A stretch of 64,000 bases of DNA from Hallerella porci (GCF_003148885.1 NZ_QGHD01000003.1:62001-126000); one strand, 5' to 3'. Shown: positions 34,322 through 43,746, counted from the stretch's first letter. Translations and numbers: made by a program. Notes: a model not told the origin generated them from the sequence alone.

Positions 34322-36630
34322 GGAAGTTCAACCGCCATTCGGAAGACGGATTTCTTTCCCGTGTTGCTTCGTTCCGCGGCCGTTGCGCTGCGGACTTGAA
34401 GATTCTTTGCGGTGACGCCTGTTTGCGCTTGCAACGCTTTTAAAAGTTTTGCGTTGCGCTCTTCGGCGAGAGCGTTAATTTGGGCGATTAACGCTTCGTC
34501 TGACGGACGTTGCCACGAAGCTACAAACTGTTTGAACGCATCATCTTCTTCGGCTTCTAAAGCAGCTTTGCGTTCTACCGGCGTCAAATTTTCTTTGCCA
34601 TTTGTCGCTTTGTAAAATGCAAGTTTTTCCATTTTAAGAGCGAAAGATTCCAACTGTTTTTTCGGATCAAAATTTTGCAAAATCGTCATCGAAGCGCCCG
34701 GTTTTTGCGCTAAAATTTCGGTCCATTTTTTCGCGATGCCATATTGTTCGCTCGTAAAATCGTTTGCGGCAACATCGATTTCAAATTCGCTTGGCGTCGA
34801 TGAACCGAAGAGGAATTTCGCCGGAGAAAGTGCGACTTTAACAAGCAAATTTCTCACCGTTTGCCAAATGATTTTTCCGTATGAAAATTCCGGATCATTC
34901 AAATTTCCTTTGATCGGAATATCGAATTCAATTTTTCCATCTTTGTCTTTCAAAATGTAAAGCGCGACTTTCATCGGAACGCTGTATTCGGGTTTTGCGT
35001 TATCCGGTTTATCGCCGACGGTTAAATTGTAAATGTCGATATTGTGACGGCTATCGATTTCATTATTTTGAATGACATTGTCCGAAGCGAGACCTAACGA
35101 GCCCGCGACAAGCGGATAGCCTGTATAATGTTCCGAATATTTGGAGAAATCTTTCATGCTCACATTTTTCACATCGATGTTCGCTTGCAAAGAATTTAAA
35201 TCCGACGGTTTAATTTTTGCAGAAACTTTGACCGAACCGCCGTGTGGCAGTGTGGCGCGGACGCGGACCGTTGTTTGCTTTTCAAAGGCGACGTTTGCAG
35301 CGTCGACAGAAATTCCCGAAACCGTATAAGAAAATCCGCCGGGAATTGTGTTGTCGTTGAGTGTAAACTTGGTATCCGAAAAGGAAAGTTGTTTGAGAAG
35401 CGCATCGAGAGGCTTTGCCGCTTCCGTTTTTTTCGGCTCCGCAGCCGGTGTCGCTTTTTCTGTTTTTGTCGAATCATCTTTCGCTTTGACTTGGAAATCT
35501 TGCGCGGCGTTCGAATCAGCGGGGGCCGCTTTTTTCGGCGTTAATAAGACTTGCAAATTGTTGGAATTTTTATTCATATCAAAGTGTGCGAACGCTCCGC
35601 GCACCAAGACAGAATCGATGACGAAACGATTTTCATTTAAATTGGCTTCGGCAATTCCTACGCCGATGTGATCCACACCGAGAGTTTTTCCCGAAGATTC
35701 TGTTAAGACGACATCATCGACGGAAACCGTTCCATTCACCGCCGAAGCGAGAACGTCATCCACATTTCCTGAAACCGAAATATCGACGCTCACTTTTCCC
35801 GAAAGATCTTGGAAATTCAGCGCGCTTTCTAAGTAAGGTTTGACGGCGCCGATTGCAAAATCCGAGAGTTTTACATTCAATGCAAAATTGCCTTTTTGCA
35901 TATTGTAATCGGCAGAAACGCCTAACGAACCGCCGCTTGCAAATTCCAATTTGACGCCGGCAGAAGTATTCTTATTCGAGAAATAAACTTCGGGTACTTT
36001 TACTGAGAAATCTTTGATTTCAATATCGGAATTGACTGTCTGATCGACGTAAATGACGTTGCCCGAAAGAATGGCGATTTTTTTAATGGAAATGCCGAAA
36101 GGAAGCGCGTTCACTTGACTTGCGCCCGGAGCGGTCGCAGAATCCTGCGCAATTTTTGTCGAATCCATTTGTGAATTTGCTAACGAATCTACCGCCGAAG
36201 AATCCATCGCTGCGGCTTCTAAAGAATCCGTTTGCGATGAATCGCGCGCTGCTAAAAATTCTAGCATATCCGTGAAATTAAAAACTTCCCCATTTTGAAT
36301 GACGCGGGCGTATGGCGAATCGATTTTAAGTTCCGAAAGGCAAATGTCGCCGACGAAAAGGCAGCTCGGATCGGCGTTTACGAAGAATTGATGAAAGGCG
36401 GCAAATCGGGTGACGTCGTCATTTTCGTAAAGCACAAAATCATCGATTGTCACCGTAAAGCGGAACGGATTAAAGGAAATATTTCCAATTTCCATTTTTC
36501 GCCCGATCAATTCTTTCGAATGCTCTTCGATATAACCGCGCGCAATTTTCGGTGCAAAAAAACATGCGGCGATAACGAGGAGAATTAAAACAGCGAGAAT
36601 GATTCCGAGAATACGAAATGCTTTTTTCAT
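34318..36630 (-). CDS. AsmA-like DUF748 envelope protein
   Basis: 770 aa. One N-terminal membrane helix (ILGIILAVLILLVIAACFF, about 8-27) and a large periplasmic part. AsmA-type N-terminus: IARGYIEEHSKELIGRKMEI then ISFNPFRFTVTIDDF. DUF748 core near 540-600: YSVPMKVALYILKDKDGKI then FDIPIKGNLNDPEFSYGKII. Two low-complexity linkers: Asp/Ser-rich (about 130-170) and Lys/Ala/Glu-rich (about 390-430). The family (AsmA, TamB, YhdP) is thought to form lipid-conducting bridges between the membranes. It is translationally coupled to the POTRA-barrel gene, like tamB after tamA but in the reverse order. Confidence 0.82.
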   Translation of the reverse strand: MKKAFRILGIILAVLILLVIAACFFAPKIARGYIEEHSKELIGRKMEIGNISFNPFRFTVTIDDFVLYENDDVTRFAAFHQFFVNADPSCLFVGDICLSELKIDSPYARVIQNGEVFNFTDMLEFLAARDSSQTDSLEAAAMDSSAVDSLANSQMDSTKIAQDSATAPGASQVNALPFGISIKKIAILSGNVIYVDQTVNSDIEIKDFSVKVPEVYFSNKNTSAGVKLEFASGGSLGVSADYNMQKGNFALNVKLSDFAIGAVKPYLESALNFQDLSGKVSVDISVSGNVDDVLASAVNGTVSVDDVVLTESSGKTLGVDHIGVGIAEANLNENRFVIDSVLVRGAFAHFDMNKNSNNLQVLLTPKKAAPADSNAAQDFQVKAKDDSTKTEKATPAAEPKKTEAAKPLDALLKQLSFSDTKFTLNDNTIPGGFSYTVSGISVDAANVAFEKQTTVRVRATLPHGGSVKVSAKIKPSDLNSLQANIDVKNVSMKDFSKYSEHYTGYPLVAGSLGLASDNVIQNNEIDSRHNIDIYNLTVGDKPDNAKPEYSVPMKVALYILKDKDGKIEFDIPIKGNLNDPEFSYGKIIWQTVRNLLVKVALSPAKFLFGSSTPSEFEIDVAANDFTSEQYGIAKKWTEILAQKPGASMTILQNFDPKKQLESFALKMEKLAFYKATNGKENLTPVERKAALEAEEDDAFKQFVASWQRPSDEALIAQINALAEERNAKLLKALQAQTGVTAKNLQVRSATAAERSNTGKKSVFRMAVELP

Positions 36631-36631
36631 A

Positions 36632-36660
36632 TTGGAAACGATAGAAAATTATGCTACATT
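36632..36660 (+). promoter_or_regulatory. Promoter of RNase P RNA
   Basis: TTGGAA (36632-36637), a 17 nt spacer and TACATT (36655-36660), six bases before the first paired base of the RNA. Confidence 0.65.
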
Positions 36661-36666
36661 TGTTTT

Positions 36667-37026
36667 GGGACGACGGATGACCGCTCTTGCGAAAGCATGG
36701 GAGGAAAGTCCGGGCACCACAAGGCAGGATGCTGGATAACGTCCAGGCGCAGAAATGCGACGGATAGCGCAGCAGAAAATAAACCGCCTCTTCGGAGGTA
36801 AGGGTGAAATGGCGAGGTAAGAGCTCACCGCGGACCTGGCGACAGGGACGGCATGGCAAGCCCCATCCGGTGCAAGACCAAGCAGAATTCCGCTTTCTTC
36901 GGAAAGCCTGGGTAGCCTTTCCAGTTGGAGTTCGGGTAGGTTGCTTGAGGCCGCCAGTAATGGCGGATCCAGATAGATGGTCATCGCCGACTTCGGCCGG
37001 CACAAAACCCGGCTTATAGTCGTCCC
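36667..37026 (+). ncRNA. rnpB: RNase P RNA, bacterial type A
   Basis: Catalytic RNA that trims tRNA 5' ends. About 360 nt. The conserved core is complete: GGAGGAAAGTCCGGGC near the 5' end, GTAAGAGCTCACCG, GGTGCAAGACCAA in the middle, and AGATAGATGGTCATC plus CACAAAACCCGGCTTATAG near the 3' end. Helix P1 is formed by GGGACGAC (36667-36674) and GTCGTCCC (37019-37026), and this closing stem followed by AATTTTTTT also acts as terminator. Confidence 0.97.
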
Positions 37027-37064
37027 AATTTTTTTACTTCAAAGCGTGAAACCGCAGAATTTTT

Positions 37065-37691
37065 ATGAAACGTTTATTTGTCATCGCTACTGGAAACGCG
37101 GGAAAAATCCGCGACTTCGCTTTTATTTTGGGAACAGAACGCAACGAATTTAAAACTCTCAAAGACATCGGCTTTGATGGCGAAATTATCGAAAACGGCA
37201 ATTCGTTTGAAGAAAATGCGAAAATCAAATCGCGAACAACGGCGGAATGGTTAGCGAAAAAAGGCATTGAAGCAACGGTTCTCGCAGACGATTCCGGCTT
37301 AGAAGTTTTTGCGCTTCACGGTGAACCGGGAATTTACAGCGCCCGCTACGCGGGCGTTCACGGCGACGATCAAGCTAACAATCAAAAATTACTTGCGAAG
37401 TTAAAAGACGTTTCCGATCGGAGCGCGCGGTATTTTTGTGCGCTCTCGTATCAAATCGTTTCGAAAAATGCTGAGGGAAAATTCGTCATCAGCGAGCCGC
37501 AAATTTTTGAAGGCGAATGCCGCGGACAAATTAACTTTGCTCCCGTCGGCGATAAAGGTTTTGGCTACGATCCGCTTTTTATTCCGAACGGAGAAACGCG
37601 GACATTTGCCGAAATGGAACTTGCCGAAAAGAAACCGATTAGTCATCGCGGCAATGCAATTCGCGCATTACATGCGCATCTGCGTGCTTAA
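37065..37691 (+). CDS. rdgB: XTP/dITP diphosphatase (non-canonical purine NTPase)
   Basis: Hydrolyses dITP, XTP and related nucleotides to keep them out of DNA. 208 aa. Family motifs: FVIATGNAGKIRDF at the N-terminus, the metal/phosphate region VLADDSGLEVFALHGEPGI, SARYAG, and GFGYDPLFIPNG with SHRGNAIRAL near the end. Begins 38 nt after rnpB; its last 24 nt overlap the end of the convergent DUF763 gene. Confidence 0.95.
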   Translation: MKRLFVIATGNAGKIRDFAFILGTERNEFKTLKDIGFDGEIIENGNSFEENAKIKSRTTAEWLAKKGIEATVLADDSGLEVFALHGEPGIYSARYAGVHGDDQANNQKLLAKLKDVSDRSARYFCALSYQIVSKNAEGKFVISEPQIFEGECRGQINFAPVGDKGFGYDPLFIPNGETRTFAEMELAEKKPISHRGNAIRALHAHLRA

Positions 37692-38933
37692 ACCGCCCCA
37701 CTCTTTGGAATGTTCTTTTTCGTGCGCAATCGTCGCTTCAAAGTCGGCGAGAGGCGCACAATTTTTTTCCACATTGAGTTGCGTTTGATGTAAACGATTT
37801 AAGCATTCCATTTTATCGCGGTCACCGATTTTTGCCCGCTGAATGGAATCGTCTAAAACGCGAATGGATTCATCGTAAATTTTTGTAGGAACAGGAAACG
37901 GATGCCCATCTTTTCCGCCGTGGGCAAAGGAAAATCGAGCGGGATCCCGAAAACGCGAAGGCGTTCCGTGAATGACTTCGCTGACGAGTGTGAGCGATTG
38001 CAAAGTCCGCGGGCCAAGTCCAGGTGTGAGAAGTAAATTTTCAAAATTTTCGGGCGCAGATTCGTAAGCGGTTGCAAGCACAGCACCGAGACGTTTTAAA
38101 TCAACATCGGCTTCGCGGACATCGTGATGCGATGGCATTGAACAATTTCGACTAGAATTGACCAAAATCGGTTCGGGAGTCGGGAGAAATAAATCGGTTT
38201 GCGCGGGCACAAGAATCGAAGAATTCGGCTTCACAATTTGTGCGATTTCGCGCATCATCCTACTCGGATTTTCTTTGGAAATTTCCAAAATAGAATGACG
38301 AGTTTTATCTGCATCTGTTGCGGTTAAATTCAAAATTTCGCCGCGGTTTTCGCCGATGACAGCCGTGTGCGGCTCTTCGACAAAGGAACGCAAATGCGAC
38401 GAACACCAATGATAACGTCTCGCTGCCCGCGCGGACGCATTCATTCCCTGCTGCACTACCGCCCAATCGCCTTCATCCGTTACAATAAAATTGTGCTGAT
38501 AAAGTTGAAAGCCGTCTTGAACTGCGGTATTATCGACTTTTGCGCAGAGACGACTCGCCCGCTCTAAATAATTGCCGTCAAGTCCAGTCGCATCGGCAAC
38601 GCGTAAAAGTTCTGCGGGAGTTTCGCGAGAATATTTTCCGCGGCCACCGCAAACGCAAATGCCGAGTTCTTTTGCAATCGGATTGAGCCCGCGCTTGAGC
38701 GCATACATGACGCTTGTCGTAATGCCCGAAGAATGCCAATCCATTCCGAGAACCGCGCCAAAAGATTGAAACCAAAGCGGATCGCTTAAGCGGACGAGAA
38801 ATTCTTTTTTTCCGTAATTTTCGACGATGCTTTCGGCGATGAGTTTTCCGAGATCGCGCATGCGATCAGCGAGCCACCGCGGAACCGTTCCCGTGTGCAA
38901 AGGCAAATCGGCAACGCCCGTACGCTTAGGCAT
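37668..38933 (-). CDS. DUF763 family protein
   Basis: 421 aa. Opens with RTGVADLPLHTGTVPRWLADRM, the diagnostic N-terminus of DUF763, a family found in archaea and scattered bacteria and without proven function. Also visible: VLGMDWHSSGITTSVMYALK, YQHNFIVTDEGDWAVVQQGM, and LLLTPGLGPRTLQSLTLVSEV, a helix-hairpin-helix-like segment (about 310-330) that suggests DNA contact. No signal peptide. It ends inside the 3' end of rdgB (24 nt convergent overlap). The gene behind it in the same direction begins a secreted protein with no evident connection. Confidence 0.85.
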   Translation of the reverse strand: MPKRTGVADLPLHTGTVPRWLADRMRDLGKLIAESIVENYGKKEFLVRLSDPLWFQSFGAVLGMDWHSSGITTSVMYALKRGLNPIAKELGICVCGGRGKYSRETPAELLRVADATGLDGNYLERASRLCAKVDNTAVQDGFQLYQHNFIVTDEGDWAVVQQGMNASARAARRYHWCSSHLRSFVEEPHTAVIGENRGEILNLTATDADKTRHSILEISKENPSRMMREIAQIVKPNSSILVPAQTDLFLPTPEPILVNSSRNCSMPSHHDVREADVDLKRLGAVLATAYESAPENFENLLLTPGLGPRTLQSLTLVSEVIHGTPSRFRDPARFSFAHGGKDGHPFPVPTKIYDESIRVLDDSIQRAKIGDRDKMECLNRLHQTQLNVEKNCAPLADFEATIAHEKEHSKEWGGLSTQMRM

Positions 38934-38934
38934 T

Positions 38935-39768
38935 TTACCGCCGAATAATCATGAGAAAAGAACCGTGCGAATTGCTTTGCATTTCGACTGAGCCACCGCT
39001 CGCTAATTTTTGGAAAAAGATTCGCACAAATTTTCCCTGATCGGGAGATTCCAAAATGGCTTCAATTTCTTTTGAAGAAATTTTTGCAGAATTAGTCCAC
39101 GTATCATTTAACCAATGCCAAATTTGCCAATTAAAAAGTCCGCGCGTGCTCGCGACAAATGCTTGCACCATCAAAGAATATTCGTATGCGTAAAAATCTT
39201 TGCGCCCTTGAATTTCGGCTTGTTTTTGGAGTTCCGGTAAATTTTTAAAATCGAAAATCGGCAAAAGCGCTTCGGCATCGGGCTTTAAATACGAAAATTG
39301 AATTTCATTTTCGCGGACGATGACTTGCAAATTCGAATCGTCAAAATGCACAAATTGTCCCGGAATTTTTTCTTGATAATCGCGGAAAACTTCTTTCGGA
39401 TTTAATGGTTCTTGAATGTCCAAGGGAATTTTTTTCGTTGAAAGTTTTGCAATTTCAAAAACGGAAATTTTTTCGCCGTTTCCATTTTTTTCTAAAACGG
39501 CAAATAAAGATTTTCTTCCCTTGCCTTCGACAAACCAACCGTGTTCGATTGCAGAACGAATTTTTCCATTTTTATCGCAGACAATTTTTGCGATTTCTGG
39601 ATCGAGAAGCGCATCGGCGTCCCATTCCATCCAAGAAGCGCCTCCGCTTATCGAATCGAGTTTTGCAAAGAGTTCCGCCGCTTGAAAACGCGTTGCTGAT
39701 TCCAAGGACATCGGTTTTGCCGCAAACGAAAGAGTTGCCCAAAAAAGAATTAAAACAAATTTTTTCAT
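38935..39768 (-). CDS. Secreted or periplasmic protein of unknown function
   Basis: 277 aa from the ATG at 39768; an ATG eight codons earlier is less likely because MKKFVLILFWATLSFA is a standard signal peptide. The remainder is alpha/beta with WMEWDADALLDPEIAKIVCD, EKIPGQFVHFDDSNLQVIV and a C-terminal KFVRIFFQKLASGGSVEMQ. No family recognised. The stop TAA is one base before the DUF763 start, so the order on the transcript is this gene, then DUF763. Confidence 0.75.
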   Translation of the reverse strand: MKKFVLILFWATLSFAAKPMSLESATRFQAAELFAKLDSISGGASWMEWDADALLDPEIAKIVCDKNGKIRSAIEHGWFVEGKGRKSLFAVLEKNGNGEKISVFEIAKLSTKKIPLDIQEPLNPKEVFRDYQEKIPGQFVHFDDSNLQVIVRENEIQFSYLKPDAEALLPIFDFKNLPELQKQAEIQGRKDFYAYEYSLMVQAFVASTRGLFNWQIWHWLNDTWTNSAKISSKEIEAILESPDQGKFVRIFFQKLASGGSVEMQSNSHGSFLMIIRR

Positions 39769-39854
39769 CGAAATAAAAATAGAATTTCGCACTGCAAAAA
39801 AAATTCTGCGAGAGTTTTAAATTTGTTAATTTTTTGATGAAGTAGGAGTTTTTC

Positions 39855-41858
39855 ATGAGCACAAATTCTGATTTTTCGCGATATCAAGAACTGCAAAAAC
39901 AGTTAAAAGCAGCAAGCGATTCTTATTATAAAGACGGCGTTTCGCCGATGAGCGACCAAGATTTTGATTTTGGAATTAAAGAATTGGAAGCCTTGGAAAC
40001 AGCGCATCCCGAATGGAAAAATTCCGATTCGTTGACCGCAATCGTCGGAAGCGATCTCACGAATGATTTTAAAAAAGTCGAACATCGCATTCCGATGCTT
40101 TCGATTTCGAATGCGTATAGTCAAGAAGAAGTGGCTGATTTTATTCGCCAAGCGCAGTCGATTGTGCCCGCTGCCAAAGAATGGATTTGCGAAAGAAAAA
40201 TTGACGGCATCAGCATGTCGCTCACTTATCATCACGGCATTCTCGTTCGCGCAGCGACTCGCGGAAACGGCACTGTCGGCGATGACGTCACTGCAAACGT
40301 TAAAACGATTGCCGATATTCCGCACAAATTGCGCGGAGCACCCGAAGGCGATTTAGAAGTTCGCGGCGAAGTTTACATGGAATTTAAAACCTTCGAATTT
40401 TTGAATGATGAACTCGAAGCCCGCGGATTAAAAGGTTTTCAAAATCCGCGGAATACTGCAGCGGGAACACTCAAACTCAAAGATCCGAAAGAATGTGCGA
40501 AACGAAAATTGCGATTTTTAGCGTATCATATTCCCGAAGACATCGGCAACAAAAAACATTCCGATAATTTGAAATCGTTGGAATATTTTGGCTTTCAAAC
40601 GAACGATCATTGGCTCGCTTATAGCGTCGAAGATATTATGCGAATTGCATCTCAAATTCTCGCTGGCCGCGATTCTCTCGCGTATCCAATCGACGGCATG
40701 GTCATCAAGCAAAATGATTTAACGTTACAACAAGAATTAGGAACGACTGCGAAAAGTCCGCGTTGGGCGCTTGCGTATAAATTCAAAGCGGAACGCGCTT
40801 ACACGCCTGTGCGTTCAGTCGATTTTCAAGTCGGGCGCACGGGGCGCATTACACCGGTAGCCAATTTTGATCCGATTCGTTTAGCGGGCACAACGGTAAA
40901 GCGTGCGACTTTGCATAATTTCGATGAAATTGAACGGTTGGATTTGCGCGTCGGCGATACCGTCGGCGTAGAAAAAGGCGGCGACATTATTCCGAAAATT
41001 ATCGAAGTCGATTTGACGAAACGCCCCGAAGGAACGCATCCGATTACTCCTCCCGAATGCTGTCCGGTCTGCGGAATGCCGTTAACGAAAAAAGAAGGCG
41101 AAGTCGATTTGCGCTGCGAAAATTTGCACTGCCCCGCGATGACGCAATGTCTTTTTGAACATTTCGTTTCCCGCGAAGCGATGAACATCGAAAATTTAGG
41201 ACCTGCGTTAATCGCCGATTTATTAGAAACGAAAAAAATTTCTCGCCTTTCTGATTTGTATAAATTAACTCAAGACGATTTAATTTCTCTCGATCGCATA
41301 GCAGAAAAGAGCGCAAAAAATGTCATCGATGCAATTGAAAAAAGCAAAAACTTAAGTCTGGAAAATTTCTTATTTGCCATCGGAATCCGATTCGTCGGAC
41401 GCACAAAAGCCCGCATTTTTGCAAAGCATTTCCGCACTCTTGAAGCGTTAGAAAATGCAACTCTCGAAGAACTCATCGAAATCCCCGATATCGGTGAACG
41501 CATCGCACAAAGCGTCTATGACTTTTTCCGCAGTCCCGATTACAAAGCCGAAGTCGACGCCCTTGTCGCCGCAGGAATTGCAACCGAATTCAAAGGCGAA
41601 ATTAAAGATCACTTCGCCGGTGTCACTGCTGTTCTCACCGGAACTCTTCCGACTCTTGATCGGAATACCGCGCGAAAACTCATCGAAGATAACGGCGGAA
41701 AAGTTTCCGGCTCCGTGAGTAAAAAAACGACTTGGGTTTTAGCGGGCGAAGAAGCGGGCAGTAAACTTACCAAAGCAGAAGAATTAGGAATTCCTGTTCA
41801 CGATGAAGATTGGCTTTTGAATGAATTGGGAATGAAAAATGGCGAAGAAAAAAACTAA
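39855..41858 (+). CDS. ligA: NAD-dependent DNA ligase
   Basis: Seals nicks in replication and repair. 667 aa, usual size. N-terminal Ia domain with YYKDGVSPMSDQDFD; adenylation Lys in WICERKIDGISMS (about 116); OB fold with VGRTGRITPVANF; four-Cys zinc finger CCPVCGMPL ... LRCENLHCPAM (about 397-423); helix-hairpin-helix repeats (EELIEIPDIGERIAQSV); and C-terminal BRCT (GVTAVLTGTLPTLDRNTA, then WLLNELG). AGGAG lies 7 nt before ATG. Confidence 0.97.
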   Translation: MSTNSDFSRYQELQKQLKAASDSYYKDGVSPMSDQDFDFGIKELEALETAHPEWKNSDSLTAIVGSDLTNDFKKVEHRIPMLSISNAYSQEEVADFIRQAQSIVPAAKEWICERKIDGISMSLTYHHGILVRAATRGNGTVGDDVTANVKTIADIPHKLRGAPEGDLEVRGEVYMEFKTFEFLNDELEARGLKGFQNPRNTAAGTLKLKDPKECAKRKLRFLAYHIPEDIGNKKHSDNLKSLEYFGFQTNDHWLAYSVEDIMRIASQILAGRDSLAYPIDGMVIKQNDLTLQQELGTTAKSPRWALAYKFKAERAYTPVRSVDFQVGRTGRITPVANFDPIRLAGTTVKRATLHNFDEIERLDLRVGDTVGVEKGGDIIPKIIEVDLTKRPEGTHPITPPECCPVCGMPLTKKEGEVDLRCENLHCPAMTQCLFEHFVSREAMNIENLGPALIADLLETKKISRLSDLYKLTQDDLISLDRIAEKSAKNVIDAIEKSKNLSLENFLFAIGIRFVGRTKARIFAKHFRTLEALENATLEELIEIPDIGERIAQSVYDFFRSPDYKAEVDALVAAGIATEFKGEIKDHFAGVTAVLTGTLPTLDRNTARKLIEDNGGKVSGSVSKKTTWVLAGEEAGSKLTKAEELGIPVHDEDWLLNELGMKNGEEKN

Positions 41859-41867
41859 ATTTTCACT

Positions 41868-43562
41868 ATGATTAGAAATTTTATTCCCGCAGATTTTAAA
41901 TCGGATGACCCGAAACAGGTTACCGAATATTATGAAAAATTAGTTCGCGAAATCATTCCCGAAAATGCAAAAGCGCTTCGCGATTGGATTCTCAAATGGA
42001 ATGAATTGACGACAGTTCTTTCCGAAGAAAGCGCGCATCGTTATGTGGCGATGACTTCGCATACTCAAGATGAATCGATTGCAAAAGCTTACATGGATTT
42101 TGTTGAAAATATCGATCCGATTTGCGAAGATTACAACAATAAACTCGAACGCAAAATGATTGCGCATCCGAATGTCACCGATTTAGAAAGTGAATTCGGC
42201 GTTTACTTCCGCGATGTCCGCACAAGCCTTGAACTTTTTAACAAAGAAAATATTCCGCTCTTTACGCAAGAATCGACAGAGATTCAAAGCTATCAGAAAA
42301 TCACGAGCACGATGAGCGTCGAATATCACGGCGAAACGAAAACGCTGCAACAAATGGCGAAACTTCTCTCCGAGCCCGATCGGAACGTCCGCGAAGACGC
42401 TTGGCGAAAAATCGCTTCTCGCCGTTTGCAAGACAAAGAACGTTTGGACGAAGCATTTGATAAACTCTTCAAATTGCGTATTCAGATTTCGAAAAATTCT
42501 GGATTCTATAATTATCTCGATTACATTTTCAAAGCAAAATCTCGCTTTGATTATTCGCCAGAAAATTGCCAAACATTCCACGAAAGCATTGAAAAAATCG
42601 TCCTTCCCTACTTAGCGGATTTATACCGCGAAAAAGCAAAAACGATGAAGCTCGAACGCTTGCGTCCGTGGGATACCAATGTTGATGCGCTTTCGCGTCC
42701 GCCATTAAAACCTTTCCAAAATGGCGAAGAACTCATCGAAAAAGTCGGCACGATTTTTGATAAACTTTCGCCGCAAACGGGAGCGTGGTTCCGGACGATG
42801 CAAAAAGAACATCTCATCGATCCCGATAGCCGCATGGGCAAAGCTCCCGGAGGTTATCAAATCGGATTTGAAGAAAGCGGACGTCCGTTTATCTTCATGA
42901 ATGCCGCCGGAACCGATGGCGATATTTACACTCTTCTCCACGAAAGTGGACATTCTTTCCAACAATTTAGCGTTGCCGATATTCCGCTTACCGCTTACCA
43001 CGACATTCCCTCGGAATTCGCCGAAGTTTCGAGCATGAGCATGGAACTTATCGGCTCTACAGATCTTTCGCCGTTCTACCCGAACGAAGAAGATGCAAAG
43101 CGCAGCCGCGCAAGCGAACTCGAAGAAATTATTTGGCTTTTCCCGTGGGTCGCCTCCGTCGATTCCTTCCAACATTTGCTTTACACGCATCCGAATCATA
43201 CCGCAGCCGACCGCAAAGAAATGTGGCTTTCGGTGATGGATCGTTATGATGCGGGAATTGATTACAGCGGATTCGAAGACGAACGCGCTTATCTATGGCA
43301 AAAGCAACTGCACATTTTTGAAGTGCCATTCTACTACATCGAATATGGCATCGCTCAATTAGGCGCCCTCCAAGTGTGGGAAAATTTCAAAAAGAATCCT
43401 GCGAAAGGTTTAAGCGATCTCTTTGCCGCCGAAGCTCTCGGTTCTAGCCGTCCTTTGCCAGAACTTTTTGCGCGCGCAGGCATCCGTTTTGACTTTTCTC
43501 CTGCGACGATTGAACCGCTTATGCGGGATTTAAGCGATGAACTCACCCGCTTGAAACGCTAA
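41868..43562 (+). CDS. pepF: M3 family oligoendopeptidase
   Basis: Cytoplasmic zinc peptidase for short peptides. 564 aa. The zinc motif HESGHSFQQFS is at about 358-368, with the third ligand Glu in IPSEFAEVSSMSMEL; substrate Tyr/Gly region YYIEYGIAQLGALQVW is near the C-terminus, as in PepF-like M3B enzymes. Its start is 9 nt after ligA, without a Shine-Dalgarno sequence; TAAATT sits 6 nt before ATG. A hairpin terminator follows. Confidence 0.92.
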   Translation: MIRNFIPADFKSDDPKQVTEYYEKLVREIIPENAKALRDWILKWNELTTVLSEESAHRYVAMTSHTQDESIAKAYMDFVENIDPICEDYNNKLERKMIAHPNVTDLESEFGVYFRDVRTSLELFNKENIPLFTQESTEIQSYQKITSTMSVEYHGETKTLQQMAKLLSEPDRNVREDAWRKIASRRLQDKERLDEAFDKLFKLRIQISKNSGFYNYLDYIFKAKSRFDYSPENCQTFHESIEKIVLPYLADLYREKAKTMKLERLRPWDTNVDALSRPPLKPFQNGEELIEKVGTIFDKLSPQTGAWFRTMQKEHLIDPDSRMGKAPGGYQIGFEESGRPFIFMNAAGTDGDIYTLLHESGHSFQQFSVADIPLTAYHDIPSEFAEVSSMSMELIGSTDLSPFYPNEEDAKRSRASELEEIIWLFPWVASVDSFQHLLYTHPNHTAADRKEMWLSVMDRYDAGIDYSGFEDERAYLWQKQLHIFEVPFYYIEYGIAQLGALQVWENFKKNPAKGLSDLFAAEALGSSRPLPELFARAGIRFDFSPATIEPLMRDLSDELTRLKR

Positions 43563-43605
43563 AATCGCGATTTTAAGCAAAAAAATTCAGAAAAATTTAT
43601 TTTTT

Positions 43606-43639
43606 AAGGTGTTTTGTCTTGACGAAACGCCTTTTTTTT
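43606..43639 (+). terminator. Terminator of pepF, overlapping the tRNA-Ser promoter
   Basis: An 11 bp stem (43606-43616/43623-43633, two G-U pairs) with a TCTTGA loop and a run of eight T. The loop and 3' arm also contain the TTGACG -35 box of the tRNA-Ser gene. Confidence 0.8.
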
Positions 43640-43647
43640 GTTAATTT
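43619..43647 (+). promoter_or_regulatory. Promoter of tRNA-Ser
   Basis: TTGACG (43619-43624), a 17 nt spacer that includes the terminator T run, and TAATTT (43642-43647), 14 nt before the tRNA. Confidence 0.6.
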
Positions 43648-43661
43648 TGGCGCACATCCTT

Positions 43662-43746
43662 GGAGGGATGGCCGAGTGGTTGAAGGCGCACGCTTGGAAA
43701 GCGTGTTTACTTAACTGTAACGAGGGTTCGAATCCCTCTCCCTCTT
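43662..43746 (+). tRNA. tRNA-Ser (GGA)
   Basis: 85 nt with the long variable arm of tRNA-Ser (TTTACTTAACTGTAAC). Anticodon loop TTGGAAA between CACGC and GCGTG gives GGA. T arm GAGGG-TTCGAAT-CCCTC. Acceptor GGAGGGA/TCCCTCT ends in a G-U pair and the discriminator is U, both unusual; CCA is not encoded. Confidence 0.93.

Noticed and set aside
37668-37691. Frameshift at the rdgB/DUF763 junction
   Set aside because: Both frames keep family-typical ends; a 24 nt convergent overlap is plausible in a compact genome.
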